Below are positions 1-7,998 of a DNA stretch of 64,000 nt, in pieces. The stretch is from NCBI GenBank assembly GCA_052246725.1, contig JBQQCL010000016.1; one strand, written 5' to 3'. Below the pieces are notes generated by a model. It was not told the origin of the DNA. It saw only the letters and a program-made list of their open reading frames with translations, and ran no database searches. Positions within the stretch are counted from its first letter, which is position 1. Each line of letters starts with the position of its first letter. The DNA comes from Pseudalkalibacillus sp052246725 (GTDB lineage Bacteria > Bacillota > Bacilli > Bacillales > Fictibacillaceae). The translations under genes and the position numbers were made by a program.

Positions 1-348
1 GTAACGCTGCCGAAGCTTTCCTTGTCCTGCGGGATCAGCGTGCCTACTACCTGAATAATCTCCTCGCAAGGCATGCGACGAGGAAGCTCGCTTCGACAGG
101 ACTTTCTTGGAGACGCAGGAGCACAAAGGCTTCCTTGAAAAGGAGACTCCTGAGATCGCAAGGCGACGAGTGGGCTCACCGCACGCCCCGCGGAAAGCGA
201 GCATCCTGGAGCGGAAATCAACGACTTTTAAAGAAAACTTGGCGAGACCAAGCATTTTGTAGGTCGAGCCTTAGTTGCCCTTATACTGAAGAAAGTATTT
301 TATACTTTCTTTAAGTGCAAAAGCAACAAAGTTTGCGAAAACAGCCTT
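1..348 (+). repeat. R1 element copy A, cut by the window start
   Basis: This is the 3' three quarters of an interspersed element seen complete at 23346-23809 and 24304-24763. It carries the same internal block (CTTGTCCTGCGG... CTCCTCGCAAGGC) and ends in the right terminal repeat GAAAACAGCCTT. Positions 229-320 hold the nested small element R1b. The end of the copy runs into the thiolase leader; the thiolase ribosome-binding site starts just after it. Confidence 0.85.
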
Positions 349-371
349 TTTATATGAAGGGGGATATCGAG

Positions 372-1559
372 ATGGAAGAAGTATATATTCTAGAGGGCGC
401 GCGGACAGCATTCACCTCATTCGGAAAATCATTTGCAAGCATTGGACCTACTGAACTAGGCGTTGCCACTGCAAAGGAAGCGATGGAACGCTCACAGGTA
501 TCTCCTGATGAAATCGAACAGGTCATATATGGAAATGTGATTCATAGCAGTACAAACGCACCATATGTAGCTCGTCATATCGCTACAAAATCGGAAATTC
601 CAGTAGAGACGCCGGCTATGCTTGTGAACCGCCTTTGTGGTTCTGGATTGCAATCAGTTATTTCAGGGGTCCATTCTATCCTTTTGAATGAAGGAGAGGT
701 TGCGCTTGTTGGCGGCGTCGATAATATGTCGATGAGTCCGCATGTTTCATTTACAAATCGTTTCGGTCATCCTAAGCTCGGCAATGTCCAATTTGAGGAT
801 ATGCTCTTATTGACTTTGAGGGATGAAGCGATTGGAAACGGAATGGGCATCACAGCTGAAAACCTTTCTGAACAATACGATATTTCGAGAGAAGAACAGG
901 ATGAATTTTCTGTTATTAGTCACCAACGTGCTTCTGAAGCCATTCAATCAGGTCGCTTCCAACGTGAAATTGTTTCAGTTGAGGTGAAAGAATGGAAAGA
1001 GGTTAAAACTGTGAAGACCGATGAACATGTCAGATCATCGACGTCTGTAGAAGGATTGTCTAAGCTGAAACCCACTTTCAAAAAGGACGGTACGGTGACG
1101 GCCGGAAATTCGAGCGGGATTAACGATGGTGCTGTTTCATTGGTAATCGCAGGAGACTCTTTTGTTAAGAAGAAAAATGTGAAGCCCCTCGCGAAAATCC
1201 GTTCATGGGCTGTTTGCGGTGTTGATCCTTCAGTAATGGGGATCGGTCCAGTGCCTGCGATCAATCTTGCCTTGAAACGGGCAGGGCTTTCCAAGGATCA
1301 GATCGATTTGTTCGAAATCAATGAAGCTTTTGCCGCCCAATACGTTGCTGTCGAAAAAGAACTGAATCTGGATCGCGATAAAACGAATGTAAATGGCGGA
1401 GCAATCGCACTGGGTCATCCAGTCGGTGCGAGCGGATCAAGACTATTGCTATCACTTGCATATGAGCTGCAGCTCCAAAACAAACGATTTGGTGTAGCCA
1501 GTCTCTGTATCGGCGGCGGGCAAGGCATAGCGATGGTTATTGAAAACGAGAATACATGA
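372..1559 (+). CDS. thiolase (acetyl-CoA C-acetyltransferase family)
   Basis: A 395-residue type II thiolase, which condenses two acyl-CoA molecules or cleaves 3-ketoacyl-CoA in the cytoplasm. The catalytic set is complete: nucleophilic Cys89 in NRLCGSG, His349 in GGAIALGHPVGASG and Cys379 in CIGGGQG, plus the NEAFAAQ motif. The open frame reaches back to 315, but that part lies inside repeat R1. ATG 372 follows GAAGGGGG at normal spacing and gives the family's usual length, so it is the start. The gene stands alone between two repeat elements. Degradative and biosynthetic roles cannot be told apart from sequence. Confidence 0.9.
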   Translation: MEEVYILEGARTAFTSFGKSFASIGPTELGVATAKEAMERSQVSPDEIEQVIYGNVIHSSTNAPYVARHIATKSEIPVETPAMLVNRLCGSGLQSVISGVHSILLNEGEVALVGGVDNMSMSPHVSFTNRFGHPKLGNVQFEDMLLLTLRDEAIGNGMGITAENLSEQYDISREEQDEFSVISHQRASEAIQSGRFQREIVSVEVKEWKEVKTVKTDEHVRSSTSVEGLSKLKPTFKKDGTVTAGNSSGINDGAVSLVIAGDSFVKKKNVKPLAKIRSWAVCGVDPSVMGIGPVPAINLALKRAGLSKDQIDLFEINEAFAAQYVAVEKELNLDRDKTNVNGGAIALGHPVGASGSRLLLSLAYELQLQNKRFGVASLCIGGGQGIAMVIENENT

Positions 1560-1688
1560 TTAAAGGGACTGCCCAAAGAAAAGTGTCAGACACCTCCAAC
1601 GCAACATTTTGGATCAAATCCACGAACTTTCTCAAAATGTTGTTAAATTCGGAGAGACTCAGACACTTTTGGGACAGTCCCTTAATTT
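1560..1688. repeat. R2 hairpin element copy 1
   Basis: Starts directly after the thiolase stop codon. The ends are inverted (AAGGGACTGCCCAAA against TTTGGGACAGTCCCTT), with a second arm pair (AAGTGTC/GACACTT) and an inner pair (AACATTTTG/CAAAATGTT). The second copy is at 22691-22803, directly after lysA. The placement suggests use as a terminator or 3'-end structure. Confidence 0.75.
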
Positions 1689-1793
1689 TGCAAAATTGGA
1701 GCTTAGTTTTCAAAATTAAGCTCTGGTTTTACAATAATGCCGCTCAAATTCACAAAAATGCGGCCCATATTTACAAATACACCCGTCAGCTTG
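1689..1793. repeat. degenerate tandem array, five units of about 21 bp
   Basis: Five consecutive 20-21 bp units each begin TTTTNCAAAA or ATTNACAAA: about 1689, 1710, 1730, 1751 and 1772. Inside them are two small hairpins (GAGCTTA/TAAGCTC and GCCGC/GCGGC). No plausible gene is present. Confidence 0.6.
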
Positions 1794-1821
1794 AATAAAT
1801 CCACAGTGGAACTTTCATCCT

Positions 1822-2730
1822 CTAATCACGATGTTTATCATAGAATGTTTGTTTCGTCCATTCCTGGAAAAGTTCAATTTCCTTATGAGTCAATTCGATC
1901 TTAGCCGCTTCAGTATTATCATCAACTTGTCCGACTGAACTTGCACCAGGAATTGTTGTCGCCACTGCTGGGTGATGCAGGGGATAGCGAAGCGACAAAT
2001 GGGAAAGCTTTCTACCATGTGATATATCTTTTATCTTTGTCACGATATCCTTGATTTCAGAAGGTCGATAGTCCATAAATCCTTTATCAGAAGCTTTATC
2101 TGTAAAAATCCGCTTACTAAGGTTTCCTTTCGCGAGAGGTCCGCGAGCAATGACAGATACGTTATTAGCCTGGATCCTATTCAACCATTCTTCGGGTCGA
2201 CGGTCAAGTAAACTATACTGCATCATTATGCTGACGATATTTGAGCGTTCAAGGTATTCTTTAATGACATTCGGACGGATTGAGGAGATTCCATACTCAC
2301 GGATCAATCCTTCTGTTTTCAAGTCCTCAAAAGCCTCGATGATCTCATCGATTGGATCATCAATCGTTCCGCCGTGAAGCTGATACAAATCGATATAATC
2401 TGTGTCTAATCTTTGTAAGGAACGTTTTACCGCAGTTTTTATGTAATCCTTACTCGGTGCCCATTCCCAACCTTCATCTACGTGATCCCAACGGTTACCC
2501 ACTTTCGTAGCCAGAACGCATTGTTCGCGCTTTCCTTTCAAAGCTTTCCCGACTAATTTTTCGTTTTCACCAAAGTCATAGAGATCTGCCGTATCAATCA
2601 ACGTTACGCCTTTATCTAGTGCTTTGTGGATGATCTTTGTTGCTTCTTTTTCATCCGATCCTAATGACATACAGCCTAATCCGATTTCTGATACTCGTAA
2701 TTCTGAAGATCCTAGTTTGTTCAATTGCAT
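1822..2730 (-). CDS. yqkF: aldo/keto reductase (YqkF-like)
   Basis: A 302-residue NAD(P)H-dependent oxidoreductase of the aldo/keto reductase superfamily with a TIM-barrel fold. The tetrad residues are visible: Asp and Tyr in DTADLYDFGENEK, Lys in LATKVGNR and His in YQLHGG. A C-terminal NADP-site region is also present (IPGASSVGQVDDN). GTG 2739 overlaps the AGGAGG ribosome-binding site and is unusable; ATG 2730 sits 8 nt after it. In B. subtilis the homologue also lies next to nudF. The substrate is unknown. Confidence 0.88.
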   Translation of the reverse strand: MQLNKLGSSELRVSEIGLGCMSLGSDEKEATKIIHKALDKGVTLIDTADLYDFGENEKLVGKALKGKREQCVLATKVGNRWDHVDEGWEWAPSKDYIKTAVKRSLQRLDTDYIDLYQLHGGTIDDPIDEIIEAFEDLKTEGLIREYGISSIRPNVIKEYLERSNIVSIMMQYSLLDRRPEEWLNRIQANNVSVIARGPLAKGNLSKRIFTDKASDKGFMDYRPSEIKDIVTKIKDISHGRKLSHLSLRYPLHHPAVATTIPGASSVGQVDDNTEAAKIELTHKEIELFQEWTKQTFYDKHRD

Positions 2731-2818
2731 GAAAAGCACCTCCTGGTTAGTACATTACCACGAGCGGCAGCCCGAAAACATCTTTCCTGATCTGGAGATT
2801 TCTGCTTCAGACTATAAT

Positions 2819-2902
2819 ATGGGGGCAAATCTTGGAATTATCGGTGCACGTTGCAAACTTATCGGTGCAGCTCAGAAAAATATCGGTGCGAACTACATAA
2901 TT
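2819..2902. repeat. tandem array, four units of exactly 21 bp
   Basis: Units begin at 2819, 2840, 2861 and 2882. Three share ATCGGTGC at the same phase and the first has ATGGGGGC. The array fills the gap between yqkF and the mciZ terminator. Translated on the plus strand it gives an IGA-x4 heptad, but no gene with a start site fits. Confidence 0.75.
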
Positions 2903-2928
2903 ATCAATGATTTCATTTTGATCAGACC

Positions 2929-2957
2929 AAAAAACAACACCCTCAAGAGGTGCTGTT
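2929..2957 (-). terminator. rho-independent terminator of the mciZ-like gene
   Basis: On the minus strand a stem AACAGCACC/GGTGTTGTT with one mismatch and a 7-nt loop is followed by a run of T. It begins 9 nt past the stop codon of the small gene. Confidence 0.75.
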
Positions 2958-2965
2958 CCTTCAGT

Positions 2966-3097
2966 TTATTTTTTATGACGGCCTTCGATCCAATCCTGGA
3001 CGGTGTCGTATTCCTGCATATATTTTTTCAGCAAATACCGTACTTGCCAGGCTTTTCCGACTAATGTAACGCTGTTCGTCTGCAGATAAACCTTCAT
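2966..3097 (-). CDS. mciZ: MciZ-like peptide, inhibitor of FtsZ
   Basis: A 43-codon gene, shorter than common ORF cut-offs. The product begins MKVYLQTNSVTLVGKAWQVR and ends VQDWIEGRHKK. It matches the remembered B. subtilis MciZ peptide (40 residues) at MKV, LVGKAW, a basic LK-Y stretch and V-DWI, and sits at the same place next to nudF. MciZ is made in the mother cell during sporulation and blocks assembly of FtsZ rings there. ATG 3097 follows GAAGGGAG at 9 nt, and a terminator follows the gene. The assignment rests on pattern and synteny. Confidence 0.82.
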   Translation of the reverse strand: MKVYLQTNSVTLVGKAWQVRYLLKKYMQEYDTVQDWIEGRHKK

Positions 3098-3197
3098 GGT
3101 ATAGACTCCCTTCGTCTCTCATCATTAGGAATAGGATAATCGCTTATGATAGACTTTATGTATCAAAAAATAGAATTAGCACAAGGAGTTTTGTGTC

Positions 3198-3740
3198 ATG
3201 AAAAAGTTAGAAGAAAAAACGATTGATTCAGAAGTCATATATAGTGGAAAAATCATCGACCTTCATCTTGAACAAGTCGAACTCCCTAATGGAAAGACGA
3301 GCCAGAGAGAAGTCGTGAAACATCCTGGTGCAGTAGCGGTGTTAGCTGTAACGCCGGAAAATAAAATCGTTCTCGTACGTCAGTATCGCAAACCTTTGAA
3401 CCGGGAAATCATCGAGATTCCTGCAGGGAAACTTGAAAAAGGTGAAGATCCAGAAGTTTGTGCACTACGTGAGCTGGAGGAGGAGACAGGTTATCGAAGT
3501 ACAAAGCTGACATATCTTCAATCCTTCTATACATCTCCTGGTTTTGCGGATGAACTTATTCATATCTATTACACTGATCAGTTGGAACAAGGGAAGGTCC
3601 AGTTGGATCAGGACGAGTTTGTCGAGCGGATGGAAGTGACATTGGAAGAAGCAATTGAACTTGTAAAAAGCCAGGACATTTTTGATGCAAAAACGGCGTT
3701 TGCCATCCAATACTTGCAATTGAAGGAAGATCGATCTTAA
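3198..3740 (+). CDS. nudF: ADP-ribose pyrophosphatase (Nudix hydrolase)
   Basis: A 180-residue Nudix protein that splits ADP-ribose into AMP and ribose 5-phosphate. The Nudix box is complete at residues 77-99 (G77, E83, then RELEEETGY), with the metal-binding glutamates present. The ATG follows ACAAGGAG. The next gene starts 1 nt after this stop, so the two are probably cotranscribed. Length and context match B. subtilis NudF. Confidence 0.93.
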   Translation: MKKLEEKTIDSEVIYSGKIIDLHLEQVELPNGKTSQREVVKHPGAVAVLAVTPENKIVLVRQYRKPLNREIIEIPAGKLEKGEDPEVCALRELEEETGYRSTKLTYLQSFYTSPGFADELIHIYYTDQLEQGKVQLDQDEFVERMEVTLEEAIELVKSQDIFDAKTAFAIQYLQLKEDRS

Positions 3741-3741
3741 A

Positions 3742-4911
3742 ATGAAACGGATTTTTGCTGATTTCCATATCCATTTAGGAAGCACTTCAGAAGGTAAGCC
3801 TGTAAAAATATCAGCCTCGAAAAACTTGACTCTATCAAATGTATTACACACAGCCTTCCAGCATAAAGGAATACAGATGGTCGGGATTATCGATTGTCAT
3901 GTTCCTGCTGTAATTCGTGAACTAGAAGAGGCCGTTGAAAAGGGTGAGATCTCTGAACATCGTGATGGTGGGCTCATAAAAGACAGAGGCTGCTTGATTC
4001 CGGGTTCGGAAATCGAAATCTATGATGAGAACTGTAATGGTCCGATTCACGTATTAGTCTTTTTACCTTATTTAAACTGCATGAAACATTTCAGCAGTTG
4101 GTTAGGTGAGAGGATGACGAACCATCATCTATCCTCACAGCGTTTTTATGGAAGCGCGACTGAACTTCAAGAAAAAACTAAGGAATTGGGGGGCTTGTTT
4201 ATAATCGCCCATGCTTTCACCCCTTTTAAAAGTTTATATGGCAGAGGTGTTGTTAAGAGCATGGAAGAAGTCTTCAAGCCTGAATTGATTGATGCGATAG
4301 AACTTGGATTAAGCTGTGATACCCATATGGCAGGACAATTGGGAGAATTGGAGAAGCATACGTTTCTATCGAATTCAGATGCTCATTCGCTAGAAAAGAT
4401 TGGACGTGAATATCAAGCAATTGACATGGAAGACCTTTCATTTAAAGAACTCTCTTTAGCATTGAAGGGGAAAGAAGGACGAAAGATAGTCGTTAATTAC
4501 GGCCTCCATCCTCAGCTCGGTAAATACTATCGAACTTGCTGTGCGAAATGCGGAGTCTTGATTAAAGAAGAGGAAACCCTCAAATGCGCTCATTGTGAAA
4601 AAGGTCGCATAGTCAAGGGTGTTTCCAATCGGATTAAGGAATTATCGGATACTGCTTCTGCATCTTCTCCTGAAAAAAGACCTCCGTACACCCATCATGT
4701 ACCTCTTGAATTCATTCCGGGTCTCGGACCAAGAATGCTAGAGAAGTTGAGAAGACAGTTCGGGACAGATATGGAGGTCATCCATTCTGTTTCAGATGAA
4801 GAACTCCGTGAAATACTACCAAATCAAGTGGTAGATAAAATCATAGAATCAAGAAATGGCACAATTCCTCTGAAAGAAGGCGGGGGAGGCCATTACGGCA
4901 AGCTCAACTAA
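3742..4911 (+). CDS. yqxK: endonuclease Q-like PHP-domain protein (YqxK)
   Basis: A 389-residue protein. The N-terminal PHP metallohydrolase domain starts FADFHIHLG and has further metal ligands in GIIDCH and SNSDAHS. Near residues 257-285 is a four-cysteine zinc knuckle (CCAKCG, CAHC). The C-terminus has a helix-hairpin-helix DNA-binding motif (PGLGPRMLEKL). This is the architecture of endonuclease Q, which nicks DNA 5' of deaminated bases. Its sequence places it in that family; activity is inferred. It lies directly after nudF, as in B. subtilis. Confidence 0.85.
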   Translation: MKRIFADFHIHLGSTSEGKPVKISASKNLTLSNVLHTAFQHKGIQMVGIIDCHVPAVIRELEEAVEKGEISEHRDGGLIKDRGCLIPGSEIEIYDENCNGPIHVLVFLPYLNCMKHFSSWLGERMTNHHLSSQRFYGSATELQEKTKELGGLFIIAHAFTPFKSLYGRGVVKSMEEVFKPELIDAIELGLSCDTHMAGQLGELEKHTFLSNSDAHSLEKIGREYQAIDMEDLSFKELSLALKGKEGRKIVVNYGLHPQLGKYYRTCCAKCGVLIKEEETLKCAHCEKGRIVKGVSNRIKELSDTASASSPEKRPPYTHHVPLEFIPGLGPRMLEKLRRQFGTDMEVIHSVSDEELREILPNQVVDKIIESRNGTIPLKEGGGGHYGKLN

Positions 4912-4995
4912 GGAATTCTATAAATTAATATTACTCGGTCATACTCTATGATTTCCTCTCATAAATTGAAAGTAAGAGAGCATGAGGGAGGAAAT

Positions 4996-5649
4996 ATGAT
5001 GGAGCACAGGGTGACCTATAATATGAGACGTTCATTTTCACAGCATATACAAGAACATTCATCCTTATATACATTTACGGTTGTTTTACTCATGATGGGG
5101 ATTGTGTTTGGTGCTGTTATTGTCAATAGTTTGAGTTTGATGCAAAAAGAAGATCTATTCCATTATTTGAACCGGTTTTTCGGACAAGTTTCAGAGGGGG
5201 AAGTGGCAAGTGCATCTGCTATGTTTACTCAAAGCTTCTTCCATTATATTAAATATATGGGGTTGATTTGGCTGCTGGGGCTTTCAATTATCGGAGTGCC
5301 AGTCATCCTTGTTTTATTATTCTTAAAAGGGATGGTTGTCGGGTTTACAGTCGGATTTCTAGTCAATCAGATGGGGTGGCAGGGATTCCTGTTGTCCTTC
5401 GTTTCGGTTTTGCCGCAAAACCTGATCCTCATTCCTGCGTTTGTTTTGGTGACGACTGCTGCAGTAGCAATCTCTATGACACTCATCAAAGCCCAATTCT
5501 CAAACAGAATGATGACCCCATTGATGCCTTTATTGTTCAGGTATACTGCAACGGTGATCATAATCATGGTTCTAGTTGCAAGCGCGTCCTTTATTGAAGC
5601 CTTTTTATCGCCTACATTAATCAAAGCGACAATCGGCATTTTCAATTAA
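4996..5649 (+). CDS. spoIIM: stage II sporulation protein M
   Basis: A 217-residue polytopic membrane protein with about five hydrophobic segments. SpoIIM is part of the SpoIID-SpoIIM-SpoIIP peptidoglycan-degrading complex that drives engulfment of the forespore. The conserved GAVIVNSL after the first membrane segment and the position between yqxK and fur support the call. The frame opens at 4948, but GGGAGG at 4986-4991 points to ATG 4996 or, with better spacing, the adjacent ATG 4999. Confidence 0.9.
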   Translation: MMEHRVTYNMRRSFSQHIQEHSSLYTFTVVLLMMGIVFGAVIVNSLSLMQKEDLFHYLNRFFGQVSEGEVASASAMFTQSFFHYIKYMGLIWLLGLSIIGVPVILVLLFLKGMVVGFTVGFLVNQMGWQGFLLSFVSVLPQNLILIPAFVLVTTAAVAISMTLIKAQFSNRMMTPLMPLLFRYTATVIIIMVLVASASFIEAFLSPTLIKATIGIFN

Positions 5650-5662
5650 TAAAATTATCAGA

Positions 5663-5677
5663 TGATAATCATTATAA
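5663..5677. promoter_or_regulatory. Fur/PerR-type operator upstream of fur
   Basis: A 7-1-7 inverted repeat, TGATAAT-C-ATTATAA. It matches the Fur consensus (TGATAATNATTATCA) and the PerR consensus (TTATAATNATTATAA) at 14 of 15 positions each. It ends 24 bp upstream of the -35 of the fur promoter. B. subtilis fur is PerR-controlled. Confidence 0.7.
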
Positions 5678-5701
5678 TATCTAATTTAAAACAATTATAA
5701 T

Positions 5702-5730
5702 TTGACACCCCTTTTCCCCATGCTTATAAT
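5702..5730 (+). promoter_or_regulatory. sigma-A promoter of fur
   Basis: Perfect consensus hexamers TTGACA (5702-5707) and TATAAT (5725-5730) with a 17-bp spacer, 32 bp before the fur start codon. Confidence 0.9.
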
Positions 5731-5762
5731 AAGAATATACATAGAGTGTGGGAGGGGTCGTC

Positions 5763-6239
5763 TTGGAAAATCGTATCAACCGCATTAAAAAACAGCTCCA
5801 TTCACAAAGCTATAAACTTACCCCACAACGTGAAGCAACGGTTCGCGTTTTGCTTGAGCGTGAAGAAGATCATTTGAGTGCAGAGGATGTCTATCTGCTC
5901 GTTAAAGATAAAGCTCCTGAAATCGGGTTAGCAACGGTTTATCGGACGCTGGAACTACTTACTGAATTGAAAATCGTCGATAAGATCAACTTTGGCGATG
6001 GGGTTTCCAGGTATGACCTTCGAAAAGAAGGTGCGGCACACTTCCATCATCATTTAGTATGTATCGAATGTGGAGCAGTGGACGAAATCCAGGAAGATCT
6101 ACTTGGAGAAGTGGAACAAGTCGTGGAGAAGGATTGGAATTTCAAAGTGAAAGATCACCGATTGACCTTTCACGGAATCTGTCATCGATGCCATGATAAA
6201 GCAGACGTTGAAAATGAAAAAGAAGTTACGACCAAATAG
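5763..6239 (+). CDS. fur: ferric uptake regulator Fur
   Basis: A 158-residue metalloregulator that represses iron-uptake genes when iron is plentiful. It has an N-terminal winged helix (LTPQREATVRVLLE), the metal-site run HFHHHLVC, and two CxxC pairs (CIECG, CHRC) for structural zinc. Start: GTG 5748 would overlap the GGAGGGG ribosome-binding site, whereas TTG 5763 lies 5 nt after it and gives MENRINRIKKQL, matching B. subtilis Fur. The sequence resembles Fur more than PerR or Zur throughout. Confidence 0.96.
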   Translation: MENRINRIKKQLHSQSYKLTPQREATVRVLLEREEDHLSAEDVYLLVKDKAPEIGLATVYRTLELLTELKIVDKINFGDGVSRYDLRKEGAAHFHHHLVCIECGAVDEIQEDLLGEVEQVVEKDWNFKVKDHRLTFHGICHRCHDKADVENEKEVTTK

Positions 6240-6253
6240 AAAATGAACTGAAG

Positions 6254-6293
6254 GACTGACCCACAATGAAATGAGCGAGGGGGTCAGTTTTCT
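6254..6293 (+). terminator. fur terminator
   Basis: Stem ACTGACCC/GGGTCAGT with a T-rich tail (TTTTCTTT), 15 nt past the fur stop. Confidence 0.8.
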
Positions 6294-6299
6294 TTCACA

Positions 6300-6391
6300 C
6301 TTAAAGAAAGAATAAAATTACTTTCTTCAGTATTGGCGCAACTAATGCTCAACCTGCGCCAAGGCTTGGCTCTTAGCCAAGTTTTCTTTAG
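6300..6391 (-). repeat. R1b small element, stand-alone, inverted
   Basis: The reverse complement (TAAAGAAAACTTGGC... AGTTGCGCC... GAAAGTAA... CTTTCTTTAAG) matches the block nested in R1 copies A, B and C. Here it stands alone in the opposite orientation, abutting R1 copy F. Confidence 0.75.
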
Positions 6392-6393
6392 TT

Positions 6394-6561
6394 AAGGCTG
6401 TTTTCTAAATGTTTGTTGCTAATGTAATGTGGTAAAGAAAGATGCTGAAACGTTCTGGCAGTGGAGACACCACCGGGAAAAGCAAGCTAAGCGAGACTTT
6501 TCGTTTGCCCGAGGAAAGCGAGTATATTTCCAAAAACAATAATCTATGTGAAAACAGCCTT
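6394..6561 (+). repeat. R1 element copy F, short form
   Basis: Terminal inverted repeats AAGGCTGTTTTC and GAAAACAGCCTT enclose about 168 bp. The internal part keeps the GAGAC and GGAAAGCGAG pieces of the family but lacks the long central block and the nested R1b. The following 125 bp to yqzK contain no further gene. Confidence 0.8.
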
Positions 6562-6634
6562 AGTTGAAGACAAATCCAATAATACAGTCGGAAATCCACG
6601 TTTCTTCAGCATGTTTCCAGTTTTGACGTATATT

Positions 6635-6661
6635 CTACAGGATCGCAGGCATATCCTGTAG
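6635..6661. promoter_or_regulatory. perfect 9-bp inverted repeat upstream of yqzK
   Basis: CTACAGGAT (6635-6643) and ATCCTGTAG (6653-6661) flank a 9-nt loop, 25 bp before the yqzK start. No T-run follows, so it is not a simple terminator. It could be an operator or an mRNA 5' hairpin; its function is unknown. Confidence 0.45.
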
Positions 6662-6686
6662 GAAGGACAAACTGGGAGGAGAAACG

Positions 6687-6920
6687 ATGATTTCGTTATT
6701 TCGTTTAATTTTGAACGCATGTAAAGTATTTCTCGCTTTTGCATGCTGTACGTTACTATTTTATTATGGACTTTTATGGTTGAACGAACAGTACCAGGAC
6801 TTTCATCGTTACGATGAACCCGAAGGACGAGCAGTAAAGGTCTTCCAATCTTATGATGAAGAGGAAGAAGAGATCTATTGGATTGAACGATTACAATTAT
6901 TTTATGAAATTGGGGAATAA
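6687..6920 (+). CDS. yqzK: YqzK-like small membrane protein (DUF4227)
   Basis: A 77-residue protein with one membrane segment (about residues 12-32) and a charged C-terminal tail. HRYDEPEGRAVKVF is the recognisable motif of the YqzK family. It follows GGGAGGAG and lies between fur and xerD as in B. subtilis. The function is not known. Its stop lies 13 nt before the xerD start, so the two are probably cotranscribed. Confidence 0.88.
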   Translation: MISLFRLILNACKVFLAFACCTLLFYYGLLWLNEQYQDFHRYDEPEGRAVKVFQSYDEEEEEIYWIERLQLFYEIGE

Positions 6921-6933
6921 GGAGCGTTTGCTC

Positions 6934-7824
6934 ATGATTGATGAGGTTCAGGATTATTTGCATTATTTGACTGTAGAACGTGGGCTGTCTGAAAACACTT
7001 TACAGTCGTACCAACGGGATTTGAAACAATATACGACCTTCTTAATGAAGGAATTAAAACATAAAGAGTTGAATGAAGTACGCAGGAACGATATCATGGC
7101 ATATCTCTACCATTTGAAGGATGCTGGACGCGCTTCAACGACGATTGCAAGGACAATCGCTTCCATTCGATCCTTCCATCAGTTTCTCATACGTGAAAGA
7201 GTGACGGACCAAGATCCATCTGTACATATTGAAACACCGAAGACTGAACGTAAATTACCAAAAATTTTATCATCACAGGAAGTTGAGAATTTGATGGAAG
7301 CACCTGAAAGTAACTCAGCTTTCGGAATTAGAGACCGAGCGATGATTGAATTGCTTTATGCGACCGGAATCCGTGTCTCCGAGCTTATCCAATTGAATCT
7401 ATCCGATGTCCATTTGACCATGGGTTTTGTAAGGTGTGTTGGAAAAGGTGATAAGGAACGGATCATTCCAGTAGGAAGAATGGCTACAGAAGCACTGACC
7501 ACATATATTGAGAATGGTCGCGGAAAGCTCTTAAAAAAGAAGACCACTGATGCGTTGTTTTTGAACCATCATGGAAACCGTTTGACGAGGCAAGGCTTTT
7601 GGAAGATATTGAAAAAACTGTCACGAGCAGCGAACATACAAAAGGAATTGACACCACATACATTAAGACATTCGTTTGCAACACACTTACTTGAAAATGG
7701 GGCAGACCTGCGAGCTGTTCAGGAGTTGCTCGGACATGTGGACATTTCGACGACACAAATTTATACGCACGTTACGAAAACACGCCTGAAAGACATTTAT
7801 TCTACCTATCATCCAAGAGCATGA
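6934..7824 (+). CDS. xerD: site-specific tyrosine recombinase XerD
   Basis: A 296-residue tyrosine recombinase that resolves chromosome dimers at dif together with XerC (CodV). The N-terminal core-binding domain starts LHYLTVERGLSENT. Catalytic residues are readable: Arg in ATGIRVSEL, Lys in GKGDKERIIP, HTLRH, GH in LLGHVDIS and the nucleophilic Tyr in TTQIYTHV. The frame is open from 6853 across yqzK; ATG 6934, 9 nt after AAGGAG, gives the standard length. Confidence 0.95.
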   Translation: MIDEVQDYLHYLTVERGLSENTLQSYQRDLKQYTTFLMKELKHKELNEVRRNDIMAYLYHLKDAGRASTTIARTIASIRSFHQFLIRERVTDQDPSVHIETPKTERKLPKILSSQEVENLMEAPESNSAFGIRDRAMIELLYATGIRVSELIQLNLSDVHLTMGFVRCVGKGDKERIIPVGRMATEALTTYIENGRGKLLKKKTTDALFLNHHGNRLTRQGFWKILKKLSRAANIQKELTPHTLRHSFATHLLENGADLRAVQELLGHVDISTTQIYTHVTKTRLKDIYSTYHPRA

Positions 7825-7865
7825 GAAATTTCGTGAAAACGATTTAAAAACATGGTACAATCAAA

Positions 7866-7900
7866 AAAGTACCTTTATAAAAGGGTACTTTAGCTTTTTT
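7866..7900 (+). terminator. xerD terminator
   Basis: Stem AAGTACCTTT/AAGGGTACTT with loop ATAA, then TTTAGCTTTTTT. Confidence 0.85.
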
Positions 7901-7998
7901 AACAGAGGTCAGACTTCTGACCTTTACATGTGGTTGTTTGATAGAACTTACCAATGGAAATGGTATAAAATAGCGAGAAGATTAGGGAGGAGAATAGT

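Noticed and set aside
1556..1798. 80-codon plus-strand frame after the thiolase
   Set aside because: It lies entirely in the R2 hairpin and the 21-bp array, and the product is low in complexity with no SD of its own.
2624..3064. Plus-strand frame of 146 codons with an IGA heptad
   Set aside because: It overlaps the yqkF start on the other strand, crosses the mciZ terminator and most of mciZ, and has no SD. The heptad is the 21-bp DNA repeat translated.
6623..6651. sigma-A promoter TTGACG before yqzK
   Set aside because: The hexamer 17 bp downstream (CAGGCA) does not resemble a -10.
6853..6933. Longer N-terminus for XerD (start 6853)
   Set aside because: It overlaps yqzK out of frame and would add 27 residues not found in the family; ATG 6934 has a proper SD.
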